A stretch of DNA of 64,000 nucleotides from assembly GCA_965226245.1 (NCBI GenBank), contig CBDDCL010000015.1, positions 3,720,001 through 3,784,000 of the forward strand. The letters are read 5' to 3'. Source of the stretch: CBDCYS01 sp965226245. GTDB taxonomy: Bacteria > Acidobacteriota > Terriglobia > Bryobacterales > UBA6623. Position 1 is the first letter of the stretch; the number at the start of each line of letters is the position of its first letter. The notes beneath the pieces are model-generated. The model ran no database searches. It saw only the letters and a program-made list of their open reading frames with translations, and was not told where the DNA came from. Both the position numbers and the translations under genes were made by a program. Of the stretch, positions 36,399 to 43,912 are shown one piece after another.

Positions 36399-37660
36399 TG
36401 GCCCCTTCGGGGCAATTGAAAACAAATGACTTGCGCAACATCGACAATTTTTTGCCGATGTGGTGGCGGCAAGCGCCTAGGCCTAAGCTAAAGGGCCGTA
36501 CGCTAAACTGAGTTCTCACCCCCCCGGCATGAACCGGTTCATCGCAAAGGCATTGCCCGTCCTGATTGGCCTTCTGCTTGCCGCCGCCTGCTCCACCCCA
36601 CAGACCAGTTCGATTCACGACCTGCTGGAAACTTGCAAGAGCGACGACGGCCCGAGCGATGCTCTGTGCGGAACGCTCGATGTCTCCGAGGACCGTGAAG
36701 TCGCATCGGGCCGCAAGATCCCGCTCAAGATCGTTGTCCTGCCCGCGCTGGGAAACGAGCCGAAGCCGGACCCGCTCTTCTTCCTGGCCGGCGGTCCCGG
36801 CATGGGAGCCGCGGACATGGCGGCCGGAGTGAAGCCGGCTTTCGCCCGCATCCAAAGTGAACGCGACATCGTCCTGGTCGACCAGCGCGGTACCGGCGAG
36901 TCGAACCCCCTCAAGTGCAAAATGGACGTGGACTCATTGGAGAATCTTTCCAAGGCGGACGAGGTGCCCTTGGAAAAATTCCGGGCCTGCTTGGAAGGCT
37001 ACGACGCCGACCTGAAGCTCTACACGACGTCCATCGCGATGGACGATCTCGACGACGTTCGCCAATTTCTGGGATACGGGGCCATTAACATTTACGGCGG
37101 CTCCTACGGGACGCGGGCCGCCCTGGTCTACCTGCGCCGTCATGCTGAGCATGTCCGCAGTGTGGTGCTTGACGGAGTGACGCCGCCCAACATGCGCTTG
37201 CCGCTTTACATGCCTCGCGACGGCCAGCGTGCACTTGGCTTGCTCATCTCCGATTGCGAAGCGGATGCAGCCTGCCGGGAACGATTCCCCGATTTCGGCC
37301 GGAATGTGGCGTCCGTGTTCGCGCGTCTGGATGCAAAGCCGCCTGTGGTTCGACTGGTTCACCCGCGGACCGGAGAGGCTGCCGAAGTGACAGTGAAACG
37401 CGAGCTGGTGGCCGGCATCGTCATGGGCGCTCTGTACTCACCGCTCCTCAGCTCGCTGCTGCCGAACTTGCTCGAGCGCGCCAGCGAAGGGGATTTTCAG
37501 GGTTTGGTGGCCCTGGCCTCCATGAATGAAGAACTAGTGGATAGGATGGGCCAGGGCATGAAATTTTCGGTGGTGTGCAGTGAAGACGCGCCCCGGATTA
37601 CCCCCGAGCAAATCGAGAGAGAATCGGCCGGCACTTTCTTGGGCGGCCGTTTCTCCCAGA

Positions 37661-38685
37661 TGGGGTATTTAGTTGACTCCAGTAGCCACTACATCTTGGG
37701 GGTGGGGGTGCCGGCCCTGGTGGCCTCGACCATTGTCTTATAGGGAGCAGGGTCGGCGGCGACCGCCTGCTGGAGGAGGCGATAGAAAAGTTTGCCGCGC
37801 GACCGTGAGGTCCGCCGGTTGAAGCGGAACGTGAACTCGTCCAGGTAGTAGTCCAAATACTCGTGACTGACAGCCCCCTGGTGGGTCCCCAACAGCCAGC
37901 GCTTTAGCAGAGAGGCGACACGATGGACTCTCGGCAGCAGCTTACTCGCCGATTGCCGCTTCCCGCGCAGCACGGTGACTTCATGGCGGTATCCTTTGTT
38001 CTCCAATCCCGCATAGCCTTCCCAGCCGTCGGTGTGCACGAGGCTGCCAGGTTGGATAGCTTCTTCGACAAAGGCTTCCAAGCTCGCCGCTGAGGCATCC
38101 GCGATCCGACGGAGCCGGATGCGACCCATACCGCGCCCATCCTCCTCGGCAGCAACCGCAACTAACGCTTTGCCAACCATTTCGCGACCTCGGACGCCCT
38201 CTTCGACTCCGCCCACATACGTTTCGTCCACCTCCACCCGGCCGACCAGCCGATTGCGACCGGGGCGCACCATGGCGCGGCGGAACTTGTGCAGCCAGGT
38301 CCAGGCGGTTACATAGCTACCCAAACCCAAGACCCGCTGCAACTCCAGCGCGCTGGCCCCGCCTTTTTGCGTTGTCACCCACCAAGCCGCCCGGAACCAC
38401 AACGTCAAGGGCTTGCGGGTGTCCTGGAAAATCGTGCCCGCCGTCACCGAGGCCTGGTAACCGCAGTCGGCGCAGAGCAGCAGATTGCGTTTGCTGGCCC
38501 ATGAGGACTGGATCCCACAGCGCGGGCACACGAACCCCTCCGGCCAGCGCAGCTTCAGCAGGTACTCCCGGCACGCCTCCTCGGTCGAGAATCGAGCTTC
38601 CAACTCGACGAGGTTTCGGGGGTAGTCCTCCTTCATGCCCCCAACCACAACATATTGTGGCTACTGGAGTCAACTAAATACCCCA
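37661..38685 (-). mobile_element. IS1595-like insertion sequence, recent insertion
   Basis: 1025 bp. The two ends are 29-bp perfect inverted repeats starting TGGGGTATTTAGTTGACTCC. One transposase gene is inside, antisense to the host gene. Perfect ends, intact transposase and intact target duplication mark a recent event. Confidence 0.92.
37689..38636 (-). CDS. IS1595-like transposase
   Basis: 315 residues from ATG 38636 (MKEDYPRNLVELEARFSTEE), preceded by GGGGG; a GTG 12 bases upstream is possible. The N-terminal zinc ribbon has cysteines in FVCPRCG and LLCADCGYQ. The DDE-type core has Asp in VEVDETYVGG and VHTDGWEGY, and SHEYLDYYLDEFTFRFNRR near the end. It appears intact. Confidence 0.9.
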   Translation of the reverse strand: MKEDYPRNLVELEARFSTEEACREYLLKLRWPEGFVCPRCGIQSSWASKRNLLLCADCGYQASVTAGTIFQDTRKPLTLWFRAAWWVTTQKGGASALELQRVLGLGSYVTAWTWLHKFRRAMVRPGRNRLVGRVEVDETYVGGVEEGVRGREMVGKALVAVAAEEDGRGMGRIRLRRIADASAASLEAFVEEAIQPGSLVHTDGWEGYAGLENKGYRHEVTVLRGKRQSASKLLPRVHRVASLLKRWLLGTHQGAVSHEYLDYYLDEFTFRFNRRTSRSRGKLFYRLLQQAVAADPAPYKTMVEATRAGTPTPKM

Positions 38686-39034
38686 TTCTCCCAGATGTTC
38701 CTCGAGCCTTGCGAGTTCTGGCCCAAAGGAGAAGTCGGGGACGAGTACTACGAACCGGTCGTCTCGGATGCGTCCGTCCTCATCTTGTCCGGAAAACTGG
38801 ACCCGGTCACCCCGCCCGTGTGGGGCGAGCAGGTGCTCGAGCACCTCCCCAACGCGCGCCATATCGTCGTCCCGGGAACCGGCCACGGCACTCTGGGCCA
38901 AGGCTGCGTCAGCCGCCTGGTCGGCGAATTCCTGGACAACGCTAACGCCGCCGAGCTCGATGCCGGCTGCGTCGAGCAAGTCCGCCGGCCGCCCTTCTTC
39001 GTAAACAACGTGGGTCCGCAAACACCCAGAACTG

Positions 39035-39766
39035 ATGATTGAGGTTGCGCAGCTTCACAAGCGCTTCGGCGAAGTAGTGGCGGTCGACGACGTCTCGTTC
39101 TCCGCCGCCGATGGGACCGTGACGGGACTGCTGGGCCCTAACGGAGCCGGTAAGACGACGACTCTGCGGATGCTTTACGGGCTGATCGCGCCCGACCAGG
39201 GCCATATCCATGTCGATGGCATCGACGTAGCCGCGGACCCGCTTGGGGCGCAAGCGAAGCTGGGCGTGCTGCCCGACACGCAGGGACTTTATCCGCGATT
39301 GACCGCACGCGAGCATGTGCGCTATTTCGGGCGTCTGCACGGGATGGACGGCGCCGGCCTCGAGAGCCGCATCGGCGAGTTGATCGAAACGCTCGACATG
39401 AGCGATATCGCGGACCGCAGAGCACAGGGCTTTTCTCACGGCGAGCGCATGAAGGTCAGCGTGGCCCGCGCGCTGGTCCATGGGCCGCGCAACGTGTTGC
39501 TCGACGAGCCCACCAACGGACTCGACGTCATGAGCACGCGCGCGGTTCGCGACATCATCCGCCGCCTAAAAGGGGAAGGCAAGTGCGTGCTTTTCTCGAG
39601 CCACATCATGCAGGAGGTCTCGGCGCTGTGCGACTCCATCGTCATCATCGCGCGCGGACAGGTCGTCGCGCGCGGCACGCCCGATGAGTTGCGCTCCCAG
39701 ACCGGGCACGAAAGCCTCGAAGACGCTTTTGTCTCATTGACCGGAATCGACGAAATCAGCCAATGA
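39035..39766 (+). CDS. ABC transporter ATP-binding protein (NatA-like)
   Basis: 243 residues. Walker A GLLGPNGAGKTTTLRML (about 32-48), Q-loop region, signature FSHGERMKVSVAR (about 132), Walker B VLLDEPTNGLD, and the H-loop His in VLFSSHIMQE. It resembles the sodium/multidrug exporter ATPase NatA. It overlaps the preceding hydrolase by 8 bases and the next permease by ATGA, forming a tight operon. Confidence 0.92.
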   Translation: MIEVAQLHKRFGEVVAVDDVSFSAADGTVTGLLGPNGAGKTTTLRMLYGLIAPDQGHIHVDGIDVAADPLGAQAKLGVLPDTQGLYPRLTAREHVRYFGRLHGMDGAGLESRIGELIETLDMSDIADRRAQGFSHGERMKVSVARALVHGPRNVLLDEPTNGLDVMSTRAVRDIIRRLKGEGKCVLFSSHIMQEVSALCDSIVIIARGQVVARGTPDELRSQTGHESLEDAFVSLTGIDEISQ

Positions 39767-40938
39767 ATCTTTCGCGGCTTCAGGTCGTCTTTCGCAAAGA
39801 GATGCTGGACGCTATTCGTGACCGCCGCTCCCTGATGTCCGTGGGCATCTCCGCTCTGATCGGGCCGCTCCTGATGGGTTTCATGTTCAACCGGCTGGCC
39901 GAGCGTCAGCGCGAGGCGCAGGACATTCAAATCCCCGTTGTGGGAGCCGAGCGAGCGCCCGCGCTGATCAACTGGCTCGAGCAGCAAGACGGCGTTGCAA
40001 TCGTCGTGGGACCTCAAGACGCCGAGGAAGCTGTCCGCGAAGGCGACGAAGACGTCGTCGTTGTCATCGGCGAAGAGTTCGGGAAAGACTTCAGCGAGGC
40101 CCGGCCGGCGCGGGTCAAGCTCGTGGCCGATGGCTCGCGCCAAACCGCCCAGCCGAAGGTGCGCCGGGTGCGCCGCTTGATCCAGCGTTACAGTCAAGAA
40201 ATTGCCGTGCTGCGCCTGATCGTGCGAGGCGTCAGCCCTGCCATTGCGACCCCGATTCGGGTGGAAGATATCGAAGTGTCGAGTTCGCAGCAGCGGGCCG
40301 CCACGCTGCTGAACTTCATTCCGATGTTCGTTGTGCTGGCGGCCTTTATGGGGGGGATGCAAATCGCAACGGATACGACCGCGGGCGAACGGGAACGCGG
40401 ATCGCTGGAATCGTTGCTGGTCAACCCGGTGCCGCGCGAATCGATCGTCATCGGAAAATGGCTGGCGGCCGTCGTCTTCGCGGCCTGCAGCGTGGCGCTG
40501 ACGTTCTTCCTGTGCCTAGGGGTGTTGCAGCGCATCCCTCTGAACGAGTTCGGCATACGCTTCGCTATCGGTCCGCTTGAAATACTCGGCGTGCTTGCCG
40601 CCACCCTGCCGATGGCCCTGCTGGCGACGGGACTGCAGATCTTTATTGCGACGTTCGCAAGGTCCTTCAAGGAAGCGCAGAGCTATCTCGGCATGTTGAT
40701 CATTCTTCCCATGCTGCCGAGGTTTCTGTCAATCCTCTACCCGCTGGGCAACCAGCCCTGGATGATTCCCATCCCGATCCTGGGCCAGCACGTGCTGCTG
40801 GCCGACGTGCTGGGCGGCAAGACCCCGCACCTGATTTGGTTCGGGGTCGCGGGACTGTCGGCGCTCGTGGCAGGGTTGGTTTGCGTCTATTTGACCACGC
40901 GGCTCTTCCACAAAGAGAAGATCATCTTTGGCAGGTGA
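39763..40938 (+). CDS. ABC-2 type transporter permease (NatB-like)
   Basis: 391 residues. One N-terminal transmembrane segment, a soluble extracytoplasmic domain (about 50-175), then five or so membrane segments, e.g. LLNFIPMFVVLAAFMGGM and IVIGKWLAAVVFAACSVALT. ERGSLESLLVNPVPRESIVI is typical of NatB/YhaP permeases. With the preceding ATPase it would export a cation, drug or other small molecule. Start ATGA overlaps the ATPase stop. Confidence 0.9.
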   Translation: MNLSRLQVVFRKEMLDAIRDRRSLMSVGISALIGPLLMGFMFNRLAERQREAQDIQIPVVGAERAPALINWLEQQDGVAIVVGPQDAEEAVREGDEDVVVVIGEEFGKDFSEARPARVKLVADGSRQTAQPKVRRVRRLIQRYSQEIAVLRLIVRGVSPAIATPIRVEDIEVSSSQQRAATLLNFIPMFVVLAAFMGGMQIATDTTAGERERGSLESLLVNPVPRESIVIGKWLAAVVFAACSVALTFFLCLGVLQRIPLNEFGIRFAIGPLEILGVLAATLPMALLATGLQIFIATFARSFKEAQSYLGMLIILPMLPRFLSILYPLGNQPWMIPIPILGQHVLLADVLGGKTPHLIWFGVAGLSALVAGLVCVYLTTRLFHKEKIIFGR

Positions 40939-41139
40939 CGCGGGCCGGCAGAGCGTAGTAAGCTGAAAACCCCTGCTTAGTATCCGTACAGTCAATTCGT
41001 CGCCAGTGTGGCAGACAATTTCAAACGGTCCGGACAGAGGCGCGGACGGAAGTCCGCGCGCCTCATCGCAGTTGCGTCTCCGTCCCGTCTGCCCTGTGGG
41101 CCCTTTTTGGTTGCGGCTCGTCCGCGTTAGGGAAGAATC
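40939..41139. other. Intergenic region with repeats
   Basis: It holds the GCGCGGAC-GGAA-GTCCGCGC hairpin repeat (41011-41068) and a tail fragment (TTGGTTGCGGCTCGTCC) of the GTGGCAGAAAATTCGG family. Confidence 0.6.
41011..41068 (+). repeat. Repeat with GCGCGGAC-GGAA-GTCCGCGC hairpin (copy 1)
   Basis: It includes CCGGACAGAGGCGCGGACGG; a matching copy lies at 55231-55285. Perfect 8-bp stem with a GGAA loop. Confidence 0.75.
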
Positions 41140-42402
41140 ATGACCACAAAACCGAATCGGAGCGCCTGGCGCATCACGCTGAGCGTTGGCATTGTTGTTA
41201 CCCTGTTGACCATTACGGGGCAAGTCCAGCAGTCCCCGGCTGCCCCTGCCTCGGGGGATTCGTCAGTGACACCTTTCGAGATCAATATTGACGATTCGAT
41301 TCTCGAAGATTTGCGCGCGCGGCTCGATCGCACGCGCTTCCCCGATCAGCTCGAAGGCGTGGGCTGGGACTACGGCACCGACCTGGACTACCTAAAAGAG
41401 CTGGTCGAGTACTGGCGGACCGAGTTCGACTGGCGCAAGCAAGAACGCAAGCTGAACGAATTCCCGCAATTCACAACCGAGATCGACGGTCTGGACATCC
41501 ACTTTATTCACGCGCGCTCGAAACACGAAAACGCCCTGCCTCTCGTGCTCGCGCATGGCTGGCCCGACTCCGTCTTCGGGTTCCAAAAAGTCATCGGTCC
41601 GCTGACGGATCCGGAAGCCCATGGAGGCAAGGCCGAGGACGCCTTCCACGTCGTCTGCCCCTCGATGGCGGGCTATGGTTTCTCCGGCAAGCCGGGCGGC
41701 CGCGGATGGAGCGTCGACCGCATGGGTGAGACAGCCTCCAAGCTGATGGCCAAGCTCGGCTATACCCGCTACGTCGCCCAAGGCGGAGATTGGGGCTCCG
41801 GCGTCACCTCCTGGCTGGGCCGCAACGATGCCGAACACGTCGCCGGAATCCACCTGACGCTGGTCGGCCTCGGCCCGCCCGACGGCATGGAGAACCCCGA
41901 AGAAGGCATTCCCGAGTGGGAGCTCAAGCGCACCAAAGAGCGCCGCCAGTGGTGGAACGGCGAGAACGCCTACGGCAACATCCAGGGAACGAAGCCGCAA
42001 ACGCTGGGCTACGGGCTTAATGATTCCCCCGCCGGCCTGGCCGCCTGGATCATCGAGAAGTGGCGCACCTGGGCCGACACCAAGGGCGACATTGAAAGCC
42101 GCTTCACCAAGGACGAGCTGCTGACCAACGTCATGATCTACTGGTCGACGGCGTCGATCACTTCCTCGACTCGCATCTACTACGAGTCCCGCCGCAACCC
42201 GCGCGACCGCGGTTGGGTTGAAGTGCCGACGGCGGTTGCGATTTTCCCGGGAGAGATTTTCTTCTCGCCCCGCAAGTGGGTGGAATCCGCCTACAACGTC
42301 AAGCAATGGACCGAGATGCCCCGAGGCGGGCACTTCGCCGCCATGGAAGAGCCCAAGCTATTCGTCGAAGACGTAAGAAAATTCTTCCGAACCGTCCGCT
42401 AG
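41140..42402 (+). CDS. Exported epoxide hydrolase (microsomal type, EHN domain)
   Basis: 420 residues; GGAAG five bases before ATG. An N-terminal hydrophobic signal (WRITLSVGIVVTLLTITGQV) is followed by the epoxide hydrolase N-terminal domain (FEINIDDSILEDLRARLDRT). The alpha/beta core has the oxyanion motif LAHGWPDS (about 138), nucleophile Asp in QGGDWGSGVTSWL (about 215) and His in PRGGHFAAMEEP near the end. The family hydrolyses epoxides, or related esters, to diols. Substrate is unknown. Confidence 0.9.
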   Translation: MTTKPNRSAWRITLSVGIVVTLLTITGQVQQSPAAPASGDSSVTPFEINIDDSILEDLRARLDRTRFPDQLEGVGWDYGTDLDYLKELVEYWRTEFDWRKQERKLNEFPQFTTEIDGLDIHFIHARSKHENALPLVLAHGWPDSVFGFQKVIGPLTDPEAHGGKAEDAFHVVCPSMAGYGFSGKPGGRGWSVDRMGETASKLMAKLGYTRYVAQGGDWGSGVTSWLGRNDAEHVAGIHLTLVGLGPPDGMENPEEGIPEWELKRTKERRQWWNGENAYGNIQGTKPQTLGYGLNDSPAGLAAWIIEKWRTWADTKGDIESRFTKDELLTNVMIYWSTASITSSTRIYYESRRNPRDRGWVEVPTAVAIFPGEIFFSPRKWVESAYNVKQWTEMPRGGHFAAMEEPKLFVEDVRKFFRTVR

Positions 42403-42877
42403 CATTCGCCAGGAAACCGTGGCGCAAGCTCTCAGCTTGCCGAGCCGAGACTCATCTCGGCTCTTGCAAAGTGCTGCACATCCACTGCGTGGCCCGGCAA
42501 CCCGACGTAGCGGCCGGCACAATCTTGCCGGTCCTTCGCCGCGAAGCGGCGACAACCCAAGTAAGTTGTCAATTCCCCCGAAAAACCCTAGCCCGCTCTT
42601 CTCGCCGCATGGCGAGGCGAAGTGCGTGAGAGGACCGTCAGCACGCGGCGCGCGCCGCGAAGAGCCGCCGCGTCCAACCACCGGAACCCCGGCTACCCCG
42701 GACGATAGCTCACGGGCCAAAACCGTTCCCTCGTGGTCCCGGCTCTGATTCTCGATTCTCAAATTTTTGTTCTGTTGGCAAGGATTCAACAATAGGTGCA
42801 CGGAAAAAAGGCTCCGTCCGTCGGCGGAGCAGAGCCGGTCGCACTATTGCATGTGATATCATTAGAAGCTGGATCGG
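42403..42877. other. Intergenic repeat region
   Basis: Two-hairpin repeat at 42419-42462, a GGCGAGGCGAAGTGCG block related to 6.3 and 43.6 kb, and a degenerate minus-strand copy of the GTGGCAGAAAATTCGG family (about 42715-42790) ending in GGCAAGGATTCAACAAT. No gene is seen. Confidence 0.6.
42419..42462 (+). repeat. Two-hairpin repeat (copy 4)
   Basis: GTGGCGC, AAGCT-CTC-AGCTT, GCCG, AGCCGAGA-CTCA-TCTCGGCT. Hairpin 1 equals that of copy 1, while hairpin 2 has a different but still perfect stem and the same CTCA loop. Confidence 0.85.
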
Positions 42878-43309
42878 ATGCGGCTCGTCCTCGATACCAA
42901 CGTCCTGGTTGCCGCGTTCCGCAGCGATCGGGGCGCATCTCGGCAGCTCCTGCTAGCGGCACTTGACCAAAGGGTTGTGCTTCTTGCTTCCGTGCCGCTG
43001 ATGCTTGAGTACGAGGCAGTGCTGACAAGAGCGGAGCAGTTGGCACAGACCGGATTAACTGTCGAAGAAACAAACGCAGTGCTCGATGCCCTTGCTGAGG
43101 TAAGCGAGCCGGTTCTGCTGCGTTTCCTCTGGAGGCCGATGCTGAGGGATCCCGCGGACGAGATGGTTCTGGAGACAGCCGTGAACGGCAGGGCTGATTG
43201 CCTGGTGACATTCAACACCGGGCGCCTCAGCGAAGCTCCGAGAAGCTTCGGGATACGAGTCACGGCGCCGGGCCAGGTCTGGCAAGAGATCCAGGGAGAA
43301 CACTCATGA
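42878..43309 (+). CDS. PIN-domain toxin-like RNase (COG1569)
   Basis: 143 residues. Acidic PIN residues are in LVLDTNVLVAAF (Asp 5), LEYEAVL (Glu about 49), LRDPADEMVLETA (about 90-100) and LVTFNTGRL, the order of the COG1569 putative-toxin group. PIN proteins cut RNA with a metal ion. It overlaps the next small gene by ATGA, forming a toxin-antitoxin-like pair with the toxin gene first. Confidence 0.85.
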   Translation: MRLVLDTNVLVAAFRSDRGASRQLLLAALDQRVVLLASVPLMLEYEAVLTRAEQLAQTGLTVEETNAVLDALAEVSEPVLLRFLWRPMLRDPADEMVLETAVNGRADCLVTFNTGRLSEAPRSFGIRVTAPGQVWQEIQGEHS

Positions 43310-43551
43310 GAAGAAGCAATGTCGCTCTTCGACTGCAAGCGTCGCTGCTCGAAGAGGCAAAGCGTGTTGCGGAGTCCGAGGGTGTTGCTTTGAATCAACT
43401 GATCAATGTTGCTGTAGCGGAGAAACTCTCGGCTTTGCGCACGGAAGAATACTTTCGGGAACGGGCCGATCGGGCCAATGTGAAAAGAGCGAAGCGCGTT
43501 CTGAAGCGCGCGGGCAGCAACAAGCCACCCATCGCCGGCGACGAGCTGTAG
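43306..43551 (+). CDS. Ribbon-helix-helix antitoxin-like protein
   Basis: 81 residues from ATG 43306. VALRLQASLLEEAKRVAESE and VALNQLINVAVAEKLSAL fit a ribbon-helix-helix DNA-binding domain; the C-terminal basic, flexible tail would wrap the toxin. It starts inside the stop codon of the PIN gene. It probably neutralises the PIN toxin and represses the operon. Confidence 0.8.
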   Translation: MRRSNVALRLQASLLEEAKRVAESEGVALNQLINVAVAEKLSALRTEEYFRERADRANVKRAKRVLKRAGSNKPPIAGDEL

Positions 43552-43665
43552 GTTGCGGCTCGAAGACAGCAGGATCTCGACTAGATAGCGCGGCGCCCTA
43601 CAGTGGCTGATCGCGAACCTAGCCCGCATTTCTCACCACTCGAGTGCTGGGCCTCGTGTCTCGAC

Positions 43666-43710
43666 GTGGCGCGGGCCCCCAAGCCTGCCGCGTCGAGACT
43701 CCTCTCGACG
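43666..43710 (+). repeat. Two-hairpin repeat (copy 5)
   Basis: GTGGCGCG, GGCC-CCCA-AGCC (one weak pair), TGCCG, CGTCGAGA-CTCC-TCTCGACG. Confidence 0.8.
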
Positions 43711-43834
43711 CCTGTTTGGAACGGTTTGCGGCGGCGCCGATAGAGCAAGCGGCGCCGCTCTGATGCTTCCGGCTCGATGTACCGCGGCGAGCACAGTGTC
43801 TGTTCGATGTTGGGTACTGGGTGAGCAGCACAAG

Positions 43835-43879
43835 CGCCGGCATGAGTGCCGGCGCGGCAGGCCTGGGGGCCCGCGCCAC
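43835..43879 (-). repeat. Two-hairpin repeat (copy 6)
   Basis: On the minus strand: GTGGCGCG, GGCC-CCCA-GGCC, TGCCG, CGCCGGCA-CTCA-TGCCGGCG. Head-to-head with copy 5. Confidence 0.8.
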
Positions 43880-43912
43880 GTCGCGCCTCGCCGTTCGGTG
43901 AGAAATGCGAAC

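Larger units (their letters stand above)
36215..36528. other. Divergent intergenic region with repeats
   Basis: It carries a partial minus-strand copy of the GTGGCAGAAAATTCGG repeat (36283-36340) and a perfect 11-bp-stem hairpin CTTTTTCGGAG-ACTGCG-CTCCGAAAAAG (36371-36398), then GCCCC-TTC-GGGGC. Flanking genes diverge from it, so these hairpins are unlikely to be terminators. Confidence 0.6.
37651..38695. repeat. 10-bp target-site duplication flanking the IS
   Basis: TTCTCCCAGA occurs at 37651-37660 and 38686-38695, immediately outside the IS ends. Confidence 0.9.
36529..39042 (+). pseudogene. Exported alpha/beta hydrolase (TAP/proline iminopeptidase-like), interrupted by an IS
   Basis: Lipoprotein-like signal (PVLIGLLLAAACSTP). 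Segment 36529-37660 gives FFLAGGPGMGA (oxyanion region, about 85), VLVDQRGTGESNP, nucleophile elbow IYGGSYGTRAAL (about 190), and reads to GGRFSQ. Segment 38696-39042 continues exactly MFLEPCEFWP, with Asp in LSGKLDPVTPP and His in VPGTGHGT. Removing the IS and one copy of the 10-bp target duplication restores an uninterrupted frame. The intact enzyme would be an exported serine aminopeptidase or esterase. Its stop overlaps the ABC ATPase start by 8 bases, so the IS may also disturb downstream expression. Confidence 0.88.
43552..43912. other. Composite palindromic element between the TA pair and the kinase gene
   Basis: Two two-hairpin repeats face each other (43666-43710 and 43835-43879), bounded by GCATTTCTCACC (43626-43637) and its reverse complement (43897-43908). 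The 283-bp block looks like a MITE-like composite. No gene is seen. Confidence 0.65.
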
